NCBI GenBank assembly: GCA_964511215.1
Contig: CAZEER010000021.1
Coordinates: forward strand, 1-34,217
Origin: CAZEER01 sp964511215
Lineage (GTDB): Bacteria; Fidelibacterota; Marinisomatia; Marinisomatales; UBA1611
Length of the DNA stretch: 34,217 nucleotides
Direction: 5' to 3'
Shown piece by piece: positions 15,902 to 24,686 of the stretch (positions within the stretch are counted from its first letter, which is position 1; each line of letters begins with the position of its first letter). The notes under the pieces are model-generated. The model saw only the letters and a list, made by a program, of their open reading frames with translations, had not been told where the DNA came from and made no database searches. Position numbers and translations under genes: made by a program.

Positions 15902-17116
15902 ATGCTACAACTGCTAAAAAATCCCACATTTTTGCTATTTTTCCTAGGAAACATAATTTCACTAATCGGATTTGGATTTAATTTGATCGCAATTAGCTGG
16001 CTAGTTTTAGAAAATACTGGCTCAGAATATGCTCTGGGTAAAATTATGGCATCAGCAACTGCCCCTGGTCTTGTTCTTGCACTTTTTGCTGGGGTAATAA
16101 TTGATAGAGTCAATCGAAAATGGTTACTAGTTAATCTCGATATATTTAGGATGATCGTTATAATTAGCTTTCTTCTTCTACTTAAATACCAACAATTCCA
16201 AATTTCGTTCATCTATCCTGTTGCCATTTTTATGGGTTTAGGGAATTCATTGTTTTGGCCTACGGCACAGGCCTTTGTCCAAGAGCTCGTCACAAAAGAT
16301 GAATACTTTAATGCCAATAAATTACTTTCTGCAAGTTACCAAGCTGGGTCAATACTAGGTGCTGGCATTGGTGGTTATATTGTACACGTCTATGATCCCA
16401 AAATAGCTCTATGGATTAATGTGTGGACCTATTTTGTTTCTGGAGTATTGATCTCATTAGCACCATTCAAAAGAAATCTAATTGTTGAGCCTGACAGTGG
16501 TTTATTTAATTCTATTTTGAAGGGATTCTCATACTTGAAACAGCGAATTGATATTTTAATATTGGGAATTACAACAATTTTATCTGATGTAGCAATATGG
16601 GGTTCTCTATCAGTCTTGACTATTACAATATCAAAAGAGATATTTCAAAAAGGTAGTTGGGGCTATGGATTAATGGAAGGGTTTTATGGTATTGGTGCAT
16701 TATTTTCAACTCTAATTGTTGGTTACTTAACAAAAAAACTTGGAAAAGGCTACTACCTTATGTTTTGTTATGGACTTGCTGGATTTATGTGTTTTATTGT
16801 CCCAAAGATGCCCAATATTTATTTAGCAGCAATAGCTTATCTTTTCATGGGTCTACACAATAATGCAGCTCGCATTATAGTAAGAACTATTTTTATGGGA
16901 AATATACCAAATAAGATAATGGGAAGAGTTCAAACCATTTTTGGTGTTTATACGAGGGCAATGGTTGTTCTAAGTTCTATTTATGCAGGCTGGATTATAG
17001 AATATAATGATATCAGTACAGCCGTAAATTTTACTGCTGCTCACTTTATTATAGCACTTATTGGCATTATTGTATTAATTAAAGCTTGGAGAAAAACTGA
17101 TAATGTCTTTGCGTAG
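15902..17116 (+). CDS. MFS transporter (MFS_3/EntS-like)
   Basis: This 404-residue protein has 12 predicted membrane helices. The start at 15902 places the first helix at residues 10-35 (FLLFFLGNIISLIGFGFNLI), with the usual short cytoplasmic N terminus. The A-loop motif is visible as GVIIDRVNRKWLL (about 61-75), and a related second-half copy as GYLTKKLGKGYYL. The NSLFWPTAQAFVQELV and ANKLLSASYQAGSILGAGIGGYI segments (conserved cores WPTAQAF and GAGIGG) are typical of the MFS_3 group, which includes siderophore, macrolide and drug exporters. The substrate is unknown. The gene starts a plus-strand unit with mutM, 11 bp downstream. No Shine-Dalgarno is evident before the ATG. Confidence 0.85.
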   Translation: MLQLLKNPTFLLFFLGNIISLIGFGFNLIAISWLVLENTGSEYALGKIMASATAPGLVLALFAGVIIDRVNRKWLLVNLDIFRMIVIISFLLLLKYQQFQISFIYPVAIFMGLGNSLFWPTAQAFVQELVTKDEYFNANKLLSASYQAGSILGAGIGGYIVHVYDPKIALWINVWTYFVSGVLISLAPFKRNLIVEPDSGLFNSILKGFSYLKQRIDILILGITTILSDVAIWGSLSVLTITISKEIFQKGSWGYGLMEGFYGIGALFSTLIVGYLTKKLGKGYYLMFCYGLAGFMCFIVPKMPNIYLAAIAYLFMGLHNNAARIIVRTIFMGNIPNKIMGRVQTIFGVYTRAMVVLSSIYAGWIIEYNDISTAVNFTAAHFIIALIGIIVLIKAWRKTDNVFA

Positions 17117-17127
17117 AGATCTTATTT

Positions 17128-17970
17128 ATGCCTGAATTACCAGAGGTACAAACAGTAGTTAATTATATAAGGCCCATTTTGATTGGTGAAAAAGTTAAAT
17201 CAATCACTCCATTCTGGCCTAAAGTATTTCACAATTTTTCAGATCGAGATCTACAAAAAAAAATAACTGGTGAAAAAATTATTGAGGTTCAAAGGCGTGG
17301 TAAATTCATTGTAATTCAATTTAAAAAAGTAATAATGGCTATCCATTTAAGAATGACAGGAAAAGTGTATTATTTAAATAAAAATAACTCAATTTCAAAA
17401 CATACAACTGCATTATTTACTTTTGAAAGTAAAAACCAACTTGTATTTGACGATGTGCGAAAATTTGGGAGACTATATTTATACAATAGTTTGGAACCAC
17501 TTAACAAATGTCTTGGGCCAGAACCTCTCAGCAATGACTTTTCATTAGATCTGTTTTCTGGGTTATTAAAAGGTAGAAAAAGAAATACTAAAGCTCTCCT
17601 TTTAGATCAATCAGTTCTTGCAGGTTTAGGCAACATTTACGTGGATGAGAGCCTTTGGAAAAGTGGAATCCATCCAAATTCTATTTCTAATGTGATTCCT
17701 GCATTTCGTGTAAAAAAACTTTACAAGAATATTAAAAATATTTTAACAGATGCTATTAATAAGAACGGTACTACTATAATTGATTTTTCAGTTAACGGTG
17801 AATCAGGGAAATACACCAATGATTTGCAAATATATAATCGAAATAAATTGGATTGTTTTCATTGCAAAAATAAAATTACTAAAATACGTGTAGCAGGCCG
17901 TGGTACACATATTTGTTTAAAATGCCAAAAAATATACAACAGAAAAAATAAAAATGTTGAACCCACATAA
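17128..17970 (+). CDS. mutM: formamidopyrimidine-DNA glycosylase
   Basis: MutM/Fpg removes 8-oxoguanine and formamidopyrimidines and nicks the resulting abasic site. The 280-residue protein has the catalytic N terminus PELPEVQTV (Pro2 becomes the nucleophile after Met removal, with Glu3), the RRGKFI lysine region near 55, LRMTGK, the VRKFGRL wedge, LLDQSVLAGLGNIYVDESL for the helix-two-turn-helix, and a C-terminal zinc finger CFHC...CLKC. The FDVR-type loop reads FDDVRKFG. The residues match Fpg rather than Nei (whose N terminus lacks LPEVQT). It sits between the MFS gene and the PNPOx-like gene, whose start overlaps its end by 17 bp. Confidence 0.96.
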   Translation: MPELPEVQTVVNYIRPILIGEKVKSITPFWPKVFHNFSDRDLQKKITGEKIIEVQRRGKFIVIQFKKVIMAIHLRMTGKVYYLNKNNSISKHTTALFTFESKNQLVFDDVRKFGRLYLYNSLEPLNKCLGPEPLSNDFSLDLFSGLLKGRKRNTKALLLDQSVLAGLGNIYVDESLWKSGIHPNSISNVIPAFRVKKLYKNIKNILTDAINKNGTTIIDFSVNGESGKYTNDLQIYNRNKLDCFHCKNKITKIRVAGRGTHICLKCQKIYNRKNKNVEPT

Positions 17971-18538
17971 AATTTTATGCTCTGAGTTTGAAGAGTTTAA
18001 AAAAGCAATTAATACTTCAAAACATGATTATCATACTTTTTCAATAGGAACAATCAGAAATGAATATCCAGAAATAAGAACAGTAGTATTACGTGCAATA
18101 AATAATATAAGCAATACCATTTCATTTCATACAGATCTGCGTAGTAAAAAATTGCAAGATATTAAATCAAATAATCATGTATCTTCAATTTTTTATGATA
18201 GAAAAAGAAGAATACAACTAAGAATACAAGGCAAAGCATATATTGAAACAGATAGCGTAAAATTAAAAGAAATCTGGAAAAATATGAGGCCAGAAAGTAA
18301 GCTTTGTTATATGGGACCTCACAATCCTTCAAAAAAACTAGATTCTTTCCAACCAAACCTTCCAAAACATGATGCTCAAAATATTTCATTTGAAAATGAT
18401 ATTATAGGTTATAATAATTTTAGTCGAATAACCATCAGATTTAAAAGTTTAGATTGGCTGCATCTACATCATGAAGGTCATAAAAGATTACTATTTAGTT
18501 TTAATCAGAAAATAACATATCAATGGATTGCATCATAA
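17954..18538 (+). CDS. pyridoxamine 5'-phosphate oxidase-like flavoprotein
   Basis: This 194-residue protein has the FMN-binding split-barrel fold. The segments FSIGTIRNEYPEIRTVVLRAIN, ISFHTDLRSKKLQDIKSN and RRIQLRIQGKAYIE match strands 1-6 of the PNPOx family, including the HTDLRSKK phosphate-binding turn. The C-terminal IRFKSLDWLHLHHEGHKRLLF (key LDWLHL) fits the Alr4036/PNPOx-like branch. It could oxidise pyridoxamine/pyridoxine phosphate or reduce another substrate with FMN; the canonical C-terminal PNPOx dimer motif is not obvious. The start codon lies inside the mutM end, suggesting coupled translation. It ends the plus-strand unit and converges on argF across 154 bp. Confidence 0.8.
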   Translation: MLNPHKILCSEFEEFKKAINTSKHDYHTFSIGTIRNEYPEIRTVVLRAINNISNTISFHTDLRSKKLQDIKSNNHVSSIFYDRKRRIQLRIQGKAYIETDSVKLKEIWKNMRPESKLCYMGPHNPSKKLDSFQPNLPKHDAQNISFENDIIGYNNFSRITIRFKSLDWLHLHHEGHKRLLFSFNQKITYQWIAS

Positions 18539-18692
18539 CGTATGAAATATTTTCAATGTCGTATCTTTTATTAATAGTTATTAGTAGTAAAGGAGTTGTG
18601 GGTCTAAAAAATAATAGACTTATAGTAAACTAATTTAATTTCTATAATAAATTATAATGTATAAGATGAAAATTCTTTAGAATATTTTATGA

Positions 18693-19613
18693 TTAAATTT
18701 TGTTTTTAGCTAGATAAACCATTATAGAATTTTGTGCATGCATTCGATTCTCGGCTTCATCAAATACAATTGAATGTTTTGATTCAATGACCTCATCTGT
18801 AACCTCTCGCCCTCTTTCTGCAGGTAGGCAATGCATAAAAAGTGTGTCCTTACCTGTTCTATTCATTAGGTTGCCATTAACTTGGTAATCAGAAAATATT
18901 TTTTCTCGTTCTTCTGCCTCTTCTTTTTGACCCATTGAAGCCCAAACATCAGTATAAATAATATCTGCACCATCAACAGCTGAATTAGGATCATGGGATA
19001 ATTCATAGGTTGAAATATTTGCATCATTAACCATTTGGCTAGTCTTAGAATCTGGCTCAAATCCGCTTGGACTACAACAAACAAAATGCATCGGAAAATT
19101 ACAAGCAAGTTGCAACCAAGAATGAACGATGTTATTCCCATCTCCAATATATGTAATCTTTAAATTTTCAATATTTCCTTTATGTTCCCAGATAGTCATA
19201 ATATCAGCAAGTATCTGACAAGGATGGTTATAATCAGTTAATCCATTAATAACAGGAATATCAGAATATTCCGCTAATTCTAAAATATGTTTGTGTTCAA
19301 AGAGTCTCGCCATAATCATATCATTATAACGACTGAATAAACGTGATATATCTTTAATTGCTTCTCGCTTGCCAATTCCAATATCACTAGGACCTAAAAA
19401 AAGAGCATGCCCACCCATCCATTCGAAACCAGTTTCAAATGAAACACGTGTACGGGCTGATGGTTTCGCAAAAATCATAGCGAGAGAACAATTTTTAAAA
19501 GGCTTATAATTTTCTTTATTATGAAATTTAGTTTTCAATTCTTTTGCAAGATGAAGTAACTCCCAAAGCTCATCACTGGTATAATCAGATAAATGTAAAA
19601 AATGTTTAGGCAT
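18693..19613 (-). CDS. argF: ornithine carbamoyltransferase
   Basis: ArgF makes citrulline from ornithine and carbamoyl phosphate in arginine synthesis, in the cytoplasm. The 306-residue length is normal. Carbamoyl-phosphate residues lie in KPSARTRVSFE (about 51-61; most family members read STRTR, so Ala replaces Thr), the NHPCQ motif (about 129-133), the DVWASMGQ ornithine loop (about 218-225) and MHCLPAERGREV (about 255-266). These fit ornithine, rather than aspartate, as acceptor; an acetylated-ornithine acceptor is less likely but not excluded. It is the last gene of the twelve-gene run, starting 9 bp after hslU. No other arginine gene is nearby. Confidence 0.93.
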   Translation of the reverse strand: MPKHFLHLSDYTSDELWELLHLAKELKTKFHNKENYKPFKNCSLAMIFAKPSARTRVSFETGFEWMGGHALFLGPSDIGIGKREAIKDISRLFSRYNDMIMARLFEHKHILELAEYSDIPVINGLTDYNHPCQILADIMTIWEHKGNIENLKITYIGDGNNIVHSWLQLACNFPMHFVCCSPSGFEPDSKTSQMVNDANISTYELSHDPNSAVDGADIIYTDVWASMGQKEEAEEREKIFSDYQVNGNLMNRTGKDTLFMHCLPAERGREVTDEVIESKHSIVFDEAENRMHAQNSIMVYLAKNKI

Positions 19614-19622
19614 AAATCTCCT

Positions 19623-20963
19623 TTAAAGTATGTACCGACTTAAATCCTGATCCTCTAAAATCCCATTTAATGACTCTTTGACAACTTTACTGGTGATTTT
19701 TATTTTCTTTTGGCCTCGTTTAGGATGTTCAAACAAAGGTTTCTCAAGCAAGGTTGACATAATTGTATGCAATCTGCGTGCACCAATATTTTCCATAGTA
19801 TTATTTACTTTTGAAGCTAATTCTGCAACAGCCTTAATTGCCGTTTTATTAAACTCTAATACTACGTTTTCTACACTTAACAATGCAGTATATTGTTTTA
19901 TCAAAGCTGAGCGTGGGTGTGTAAGTATTTTTACAAAATCATCTGTGGTTAGTTTATCTAATTCTACCCTTATAGGGAAACGCCCTTGAAGTTCTGGAAT
20001 CATATCAGATGGTGTACTAATATGAAAAGCGCCCGCAGCAATGAAAAGAATATGGTCGGTTGCCACAACGCCATATTTTGTATTTACATTACTACCTTCT
20101 ACAATAGGCAAAAGATCGCGCTGGACACCTTCTCGACTAACATCGGGACCGGATCCTCCATTATTACCAACAACTTTGTCAATTTCATCTAAAAATACAA
20201 TACCATTATTTTCTGTTTTTTCTTTTGCAATCCTAAATACCTCATCCTGATCTATTAATTTCGAAGACTCACTCTCTATAAGAACTTCTCTGGCTTCTTG
20301 CACAGATAATTTTTTTGTACGTTTTGTTTTGGGTAATGAACCTGATATCATATCTTTTAAATTCATCCCAATATCTTCCATGCCCGCAGGACCAAATATC
20401 TGCATCCCGATATTAGGCTCATCAGTGACTTCAATATCAATAATTTTATCTTCAAATTCACCTTTATCTAATTTTTTCCTGATTCTGTTCCGAGTACGTT
20501 CATGCCGCGCTTTTAATTCTTTTGTTTGCTCTTGTTTACTTTTGTGATCATTGGGAAATAGAATATCAATAATCCGTTCATTTGCTAAATGCTCGGCCAA
20601 TTCAACGACTTCATTTTCTTTTTCTCGAGCAACCATAGATACTGCTGTATCCATTAAGTCTCTAATAATAGATTCCACATCACGACCAACATACCCTACT
20701 TCTGTAAATTTACTTGCTTCTACTTTTATAAATGGGGCATTTGCAAGAGTTGCAAGTCTGCGAGCTATCTCAGTTTTCCCAACACCAGTGGATCCAATCA
20801 TTATGATATTATTAGGCATAATTTCATCTTTAAGTTTTCCTACTACCTGTTGCCTTCGCCAACGATTCCTTAATGCGATAGCAACCGCCTTTTTTGCATT
20901 CACTTGTCCAATAATATATTTATCTAATTCTTTTACAATTTGTCTAGGTGTCATTTGCTTCAT
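19623..20963 (-). CDS. hslU: HslU, ATPase/unfoldase of the HslUV protease
   Basis: HslU is an AAA+ ring that unfolds proteins and feeds them to HslV in the cytoplasm. The 446-residue length matches the family. Features: an N-terminal LDKYIIGQVNAKKAVAIALRNRWRR-type helix (key IIGQ and RNRWRR), Walker A GSTGVGKTE (57-65), the GYVGRDVES pore loop (about 91-99), the variable I domain (about 110-240), Walker B IVFLDEIDKV, the sensor-2 region GARRLHT, and a C-terminal tail DLSRYIL that docks into HslV. Its ATG overlaps the hslV stop (ATGA), the standard coupling for this pair. Confidence 0.98.
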   Translation of the reverse strand: MKQMTPRQIVKELDKYIIGQVNAKKAVAIALRNRWRRQQVVGKLKDEIMPNNIIMIGSTGVGKTEIARRLATLANAPFIKVEASKFTEVGYVGRDVESIIRDLMDTAVSMVAREKENEVVELAEHLANERIIDILFPNDHKSKQEQTKELKARHERTRNRIRKKLDKGEFEDKIIDIEVTDEPNIGMQIFGPAGMEDIGMNLKDMISGSLPKTKRTKKLSVQEAREVLIESESSKLIDQDEVFRIAKEKTENNGIVFLDEIDKVVGNNGGSGPDVSREGVQRDLLPIVEGSNVNTKYGVVATDHILFIAAGAFHISTPSDMIPELQGRFPIRVELDKLTTDDFVKILTHPRSALIKQYTALLSVENVVLEFNKTAIKAVAELASKVNNTMENIGARRLHTIMSTLLEKPLFEHPKRGQKKIKITSKVVKESLNGILEDQDLSRYIL

Positions 20964-21505
20964 AAAATTTCTATTACTGATATTGAATCATTGGTATAAA
21001 TACATAAATCCGCGGCAATTTTTAGTGATTCTTCTGAAATTTTCCGCGCTGAATATTTAGTAGACTTTAAAAAGGCTTTTGCGGCAGCATGGGCAAACCC
21101 ACCCCCTGACCCAATTGCAACAATTGGCCCATCTGGTTCTATAACATTGCCATCTCCGGAAATAATAAAACTATGTTTTTTATCCATTACAACTAACATT
21201 GCATCCAGATGACGGAGCATCTTATCCATGCGCCAATCTTTCGCTAATTCCACTGTTGCTCTTTTAATATCACCTTCATATTGTTCTAATTTTTGTTCAA
21301 ATTTTTCAAATAATGTTAGAGCATCAGCGGCAGCTCCAGCAAATCCTCCAAGAACTTTGTTCTGCGCTAATTTGAACTCCCGGACTTTTACGGCTTTCTG
21401 TTTAAATGACATATCGCCAAAAGTCACCTGCCCATCACCGGCCATTGCCACATTGCCTTTATAACGCACCCCAATAATAGTTGTTGATTTAATAGATTGA
21501 TTCAT
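20960..21505 (-). CDS. hslV: HslV, peptidase subunit of the HslUV protease
   Basis: HslV is the proteasome-like threonine peptidase partner of HslU. The 181 residues contain TTIIGVRYKGNVAMAGDGQV near the start. The catalytic Thr is the first of the TT pair at residue 8, so a seven-residue leader (MNQSIKS) must be removed, rather than Met alone. GGFAGAAADALTLFEKFE and AIGSGGGFAHAAAKAF are family signatures. The gene lies 8 bp after hflC and overlaps hslU by 4 bp. Confidence 0.97.
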   Translation of the reverse strand: MNQSIKSTTIIGVRYKGNVAMAGDGQVTFGDMSFKQKAVKVREFKLAQNKVLGGFAGAAADALTLFEKFEQKLEQYEGDIKRATVELAKDWRMDKMLRHLDAMLVVMDKKHSFIISGDGNVIEPDGPIVAIGSGGGFAHAAAKAFLKSTKYSARKISEESLKIAADLCIYTNDSISVIEIL

Positions 21506-21513
21506 TTTTATAT

Positions 21514-22359
21514 TTATTGAATTAAAACTTTAAAAAGTTTTGAATCACTCGGCAAAACCAATGTTGTTTTTTTATCAATAACTTTTTCATAGGTTTCTAA
21601 GGTTCTCAGAAATTCAAAGAATGAAGGATCTTTTGAAAATGATACTGCATAAATATCTAACGCTTTTGCTTCACCTTCACCTCTTATCTCTTGTGCTTGT
21701 TTATAAGCACCTGCGAGAATTACTGTTTTATCTCTATCTGTAGCAGCCCTAATCTTTTGCGCTTCTTCTTCCCCTTCTGATCTAAATTTATTTGCCTGTC
21801 TTTTACGTTCCGCATCCATTCTAGCATATATAGATGCCTCATTTTCTCGAGGTAAATCAACTCTCCGAATACGAACATCAATAACCTCAATACCATATTT
21901 ACTTGTTTCTTCATTACTAGCTTTAGTAACCTTATCCATAATTAGCTCACGATTTTCTGTAATAATTTCAACCATATCGTGGGTACCCAATTCTTGTCTT
22001 AATTCTGAGTATACAATATCATCTAATCTAGTTTTAGCTGTTGGTATAGCTTTAACAGTTTGAAGAAAAAGTAGAGGGTCTACAATACGCCAACGAACAT
22101 AATTATCTATAATGAGTGATTTTTTATCTCTACTTAATATCTCTTCAGGAGGAACATCATATTCAAGAAGTCTTTTTTCGAAAGAGTTAGCGGTTTGGAA
22201 TGGCGCTGGTAATTTCCAGTTTAGACCTGGCTCCTTTAAAGTCCGAACTGGTTTACCAAATTGAAGGATAACTATCTGCTCTGTCTCATCAACCATAATT
22301 ATTGTTGATAGAACAAAGAGCACAAGGAGTGCTATAAAAATTAGTGAATATTTTTTCAT
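21514..22359 (-). CDS. hflC: HflC, SPFH/band-7 modulator of FtsH protease
   Basis: This 281-residue membrane protein has an N-terminal signal-anchor helix (about 4-22, LIFIALLVLFVLSTII) and then an SPFH domain (about 25-190) with QIVILQFGKPV and IIDNYVRWRIVDP. A charged helix (about 165-230) contains RMDAERKRQANKFRSEGEEEA (key RMDAERKRQA), the part that builds the HflKC cage wall. HflC and HflK surround the FtsH protease in the inner membrane and limit its access to substrates. Its start overlaps the hflK stop by one base (TAATG). No ftsH is in this window. Confidence 0.95.
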   Translation of the reverse strand: MKKYSLIFIALLVLFVLSTIIMVDETEQIVILQFGKPVRTLKEPGLNWKLPAPFQTANSFEKRLLEYDVPPEEILSRDKKSLIIDNYVRWRIVDPLLFLQTVKAIPTAKTRLDDIVYSELRQELGTHDMVEIITENRELIMDKVTKASNEETSKYGIEVIDVRIRRVDLPRENEASIYARMDAERKRQANKFRSEGEEEAQKIRAATDRDKTVILAGAYKQAQEIRGEGEAKALDIYAVSFSKDPSFFEFLRTLETYEKVIDKKTTLVLPSDSKLFKVLIQ

Positions 22360-23330
22360 TATTTCTTACCTCCTACCGATTGTCCGGGATTTAGATTTAA
22401 TAGGTTCAACAAGTTTCCACTGTTTTTATCTGGGATAATGATCTTTTCTATATCTGGAAGTACTTTTTCCATTGTTTCAAGGTAAAGTCTTTTTTCTGTA
22501 ATACTTTTTGCTTTTTGATATTCCTTTAAAATAGTAGCAAATTTTACAGCATCACCTTCTGCTCGTTTTATCCTCGATTCTCTAAAACCTTCCGCATCAC
22601 GGATCATAGCCTCAGCTTCACCTCTGGCTTTGGGAATAATATCATTACGATATCCCTCAGCTTGATTAATCATTCTGTTTTTATCTTCTTTTGCAGATGC
22701 AACATCCTTAAATGCACCAATAACTTCTTTAGGTGGACTGACATCCTGTAATTGTACTGCCACTACATGAATACCCGATTGATATTTATCTAATATCGAC
22801 TGCAACTGAGTTTTTGTTTCTTCTTGAATTGTAAATTTCCCAGTTGTAAGTGTTTCATCGATTTTATTACGACCTACAACTGTCCTTAAGCTTGCTTCCG
22901 CAGCTTCGCGGACTGTAAGCTCTGGCGCTACAATCTTAAAAAGGTAGTCTACTGGTTCTTTAATTTTATATTGTACAATCATTTCAGCATCAACAATATT
23001 TTCATCTCCTGTAAGCATCAAACTTTCTTTTTCTACTGTTCTATATTGACCATTTTTTAAAGTTCTGAAACCTATTTCAATTCTTTTAACTTCTGTTACT
23101 TTAGGAGTATTGACCGATTCAATCGGAGATGGAAATTTCCAATTCAATCCAGATTGTGTAACTCTAGAATATGCACCAAATGTTCTAATAACACCTACTT
23201 CATCTGGACCAACCAGATAAACTCCAGTTAATAACCAGAGGATAACTATTCCGATTATAAATGGTGTTAATTTAAAATTAAATTCAGGGATCTCTATCTC
23301 TTGATCACCAACTACAATTCTCCTAGCCAT
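22359..23330 (-). CDS. hflK: HflK, SPFH/band-7 modulator of FtsH protease
   Basis: The 323-residue partner of HflC has a single membrane helix at about 24-42 (FIIGIVILWLLTGVYLV), the GPDEVGVIRTFGAY entry to the SPFH domain, TGDENIVDAEMIVQYKIK and VREAAEASLRTVVGR (core EASLRTVVGR). A long charged helix follows (about 215-275). The N terminus is shorter than in Escherichia coli HflK, which has a Gly/Pro-rich leader before the membrane helix; here only about 23 residues precede it. The C terminus carries a short Asn/Leu/Gly tail. The gene follows rpoN by 9 bp. Confidence 0.95.
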   Translation of the reverse strand: MARRIVVGDQEIEIPEFNFKLTPFIIGIVILWLLTGVYLVGPDEVGVIRTFGAYSRVTQSGLNWKFPSPIESVNTPKVTEVKRIEIGFRTLKNGQYRTVEKESLMLTGDENIVDAEMIVQYKIKEPVDYLFKIVAPELTVREAAEASLRTVVGRNKIDETLTTGKFTIQEETKTQLQSILDKYQSGIHVVAVQLQDVSPPKEVIGAFKDVASAKEDKNRMINQAEGYRNDIIPKARGEAEAMIRDAEGFRESRIKRAEGDAVKFATILKEYQKAKSITEKRLYLETMEKVLPDIEKIIIPDKNSGNLLNLLNLNPGQSVGGKK

Positions 23331-23339
23331 TTTATCTCC

Positions 23340-24686
23340 TTATATTTCTTTTCTTAGACGCGCAACAGGATACCCCATCTGATCTCGGTATTTTGCAACG
23401 GTCCTTCTTGCCAGTTTAAAGCCCTCTTGGCTTAAAATCTTTACCAATGAGTCATCACTCAAAGGTGAATGTTTATTTTCTGAACGAATAATTTTTTCCA
23501 AAGCACGTTTTATAACAAATGTTCCCAAGGTGCGGCCGTCTGGTAAATCTATTGAGTCCGTAAAAAAATGTTTTAATTCAAAAATACCATAGGGTGTATC
23601 TGCAAATTTTCCTCTGGTTGATCTACTTATGGTAGATATATCCATATTAATTTTATCAGCGATATCTTGCAACTTTAATGGATGAAGAAAATCCATATTC
23701 CCGCTAAACCATTCTGGCTGGAATTCAATAATTGATGCCATTACATTTGTCATCGTAATCCTACGTTGATTAACTGCGGCAATAAACCATTGCGCCGAAT
23801 CAAATTTTTCCTTAATAAATTTTTTTGCATCCCCTTTTAACTTGTTATTTGCAATTTGTTCTTTGTAAATCGCACTAATTCGTAATTCAGGTATCCCTCC
23901 ATCATTTGTAGTAATCACCCAATCATCACCATCCATTCTAACTATAACATCTGGAATTACAGTTTGGAATTTATCTCTATATCCTTCTCCCGGTCGAGGG
24001 TTTAAATGAGAAATAAATTCTACAGCTTTTTGTAGATCTTGATCTGTGCAATTTAAATGATCTTGAATTCTTTCGTATCTTTTATGCATAAAATCATCAA
24101 ATGAATTTTGAATAATTTTATAAGGCAATGACTCTATCTCATCCTCTAATTGGATAATCAAACATTCTTTTAAATTTCTAGATGCAATTCCTTTTGGTTC
24201 TAATCTTTGTACTTTATATAATATCGGCTCTATTTCATTTTCCAATAAATCAAAGCGATCAGCAATAAGAACTAAATCTGTATCCAAATAACCTCTTTCA
24301 TTTGTATTCCAAAGAATCTCTTCAGCAATCTCTAGCTCTTCCGCATCCAAATTTAGAAACTGCAACTGGTTAATTAACTTATCTAGAAGTGTTTGTTGAT
24401 CTGCTAGCGGCATTTCTTTTTTTTCTTCAGAAAGATAATATGTCGACTCATTACTATATATATCTTCTAAAGGGGCATCTATATCATCAATAGGACTATC
24501 TTCTAATATTTCTTCAACTTCTTCTTGGTCAACTTGTTCTAAAAGTGGGTTTTGTTCAAGCTCTTGTAAAATTGCCTGTTCAAGATTAACTGTATTTAAT
24601 TGCAGTAATTTTGCATGCAATACTTGCCTTGGTGCTAGTTTTTGTCTTTGTGCTAGTTTTTGTCTTTGTTTTAATGAAGTTGCCAT
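23340..24686 (-). CDS. rpoN: RNA polymerase sigma-54 factor
   Basis: Sigma-54 directs RNA polymerase to -24/-12 promoters and needs AAA+ activators. The 448-residue protein has region I (about 1-55, Gln/Leu-rich, ending LEQELEQNPLLEQ-like ILQELEQNPLLEQ), an acidic region II (about 56-110), the core-binding region (about 115-260) and the DNA-binding part with helix-turn-helix LQDIADKINMDISTISR (key DISTISR). The RpoN box ARRTVAKYRDQMGYP lies near the C terminus. Region I contains an exact in-frame duplication (QRQKLA repeated). The start overlaps the lptB stop by one base. No sigma-54 activator and no clear -24/-12 promoter was found in the window. Confidence 0.97.
   Translation of the reverse strand: MATSLKQRQKLAQRQKLAPRQVLHAKLLQLNTVNLEQAILQELEQNPLLEQVDQEEVEEILEDSPIDDIDAPLEDIYSNESTYYLSEEKKEMPLADQQTLLDKLINQLQFLNLDAEELEIAEEILWNTNERGYLDTDLVLIADRFDLLENEIEPILYKVQRLEPKGIASRNLKECLIIQLEDEIESLPYKIIQNSFDDFMHKRYERIQDHLNCTDQDLQKAVEFISHLNPRPGEGYRDKFQTVIPDVIVRMDGDDWVITTNDGGIPELRISAIYKEQIANNKLKGDAKKFIKEKFDSAQWFIAAVNQRRITMTNVMASIIEFQPEWFSGNMDFLHPLKLQDIADKINMDISTISRSTRGKFADTPYGIFELKHFFTDSIDLPDGRTLGTFVIKRALEKIIRSENKHSPLSDDSLVKILSQEGFKLARRTVAKYRDQMGYPVARLRKEI
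24633..24668 (-). repeat. perfect 18-bp tandem duplication in rpoN region I
   Basis: Two exact head-to-tail copies of tgctagtttttgtctttg (+ strand) lie at 24633-24650 and 24651-24668. In the coding sense each gives six residues, producing QRQKLAQRQKLA at residues 7-18 of sigma-54. Exact identity of both copies suggests a recent slippage event. Confidence 0.9.

Noticed and set aside
18602..18619. GTCTA-AAAAATAA-TAGAC hairpin between the PNPOx-like gene and argF, considered as a terminator
   Set aside because: The stem is five pairs, AT-rich, with an eight-base loop and no T-tract; it is too weak to call.
18677..18692. attct-tt-agaat dyad near the argF stop as terminator
   Set aside because: Its loop is two bases and no stable stem is possible; it is probably chance.
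19678..21060. Several plus-strand frames of 68-169 residues opposite hslU and hslV
   Set aside because: They are antisense shadows of strongly conserved genes whose motifs are intact on the minus strand, and they carry no recognisable domain.
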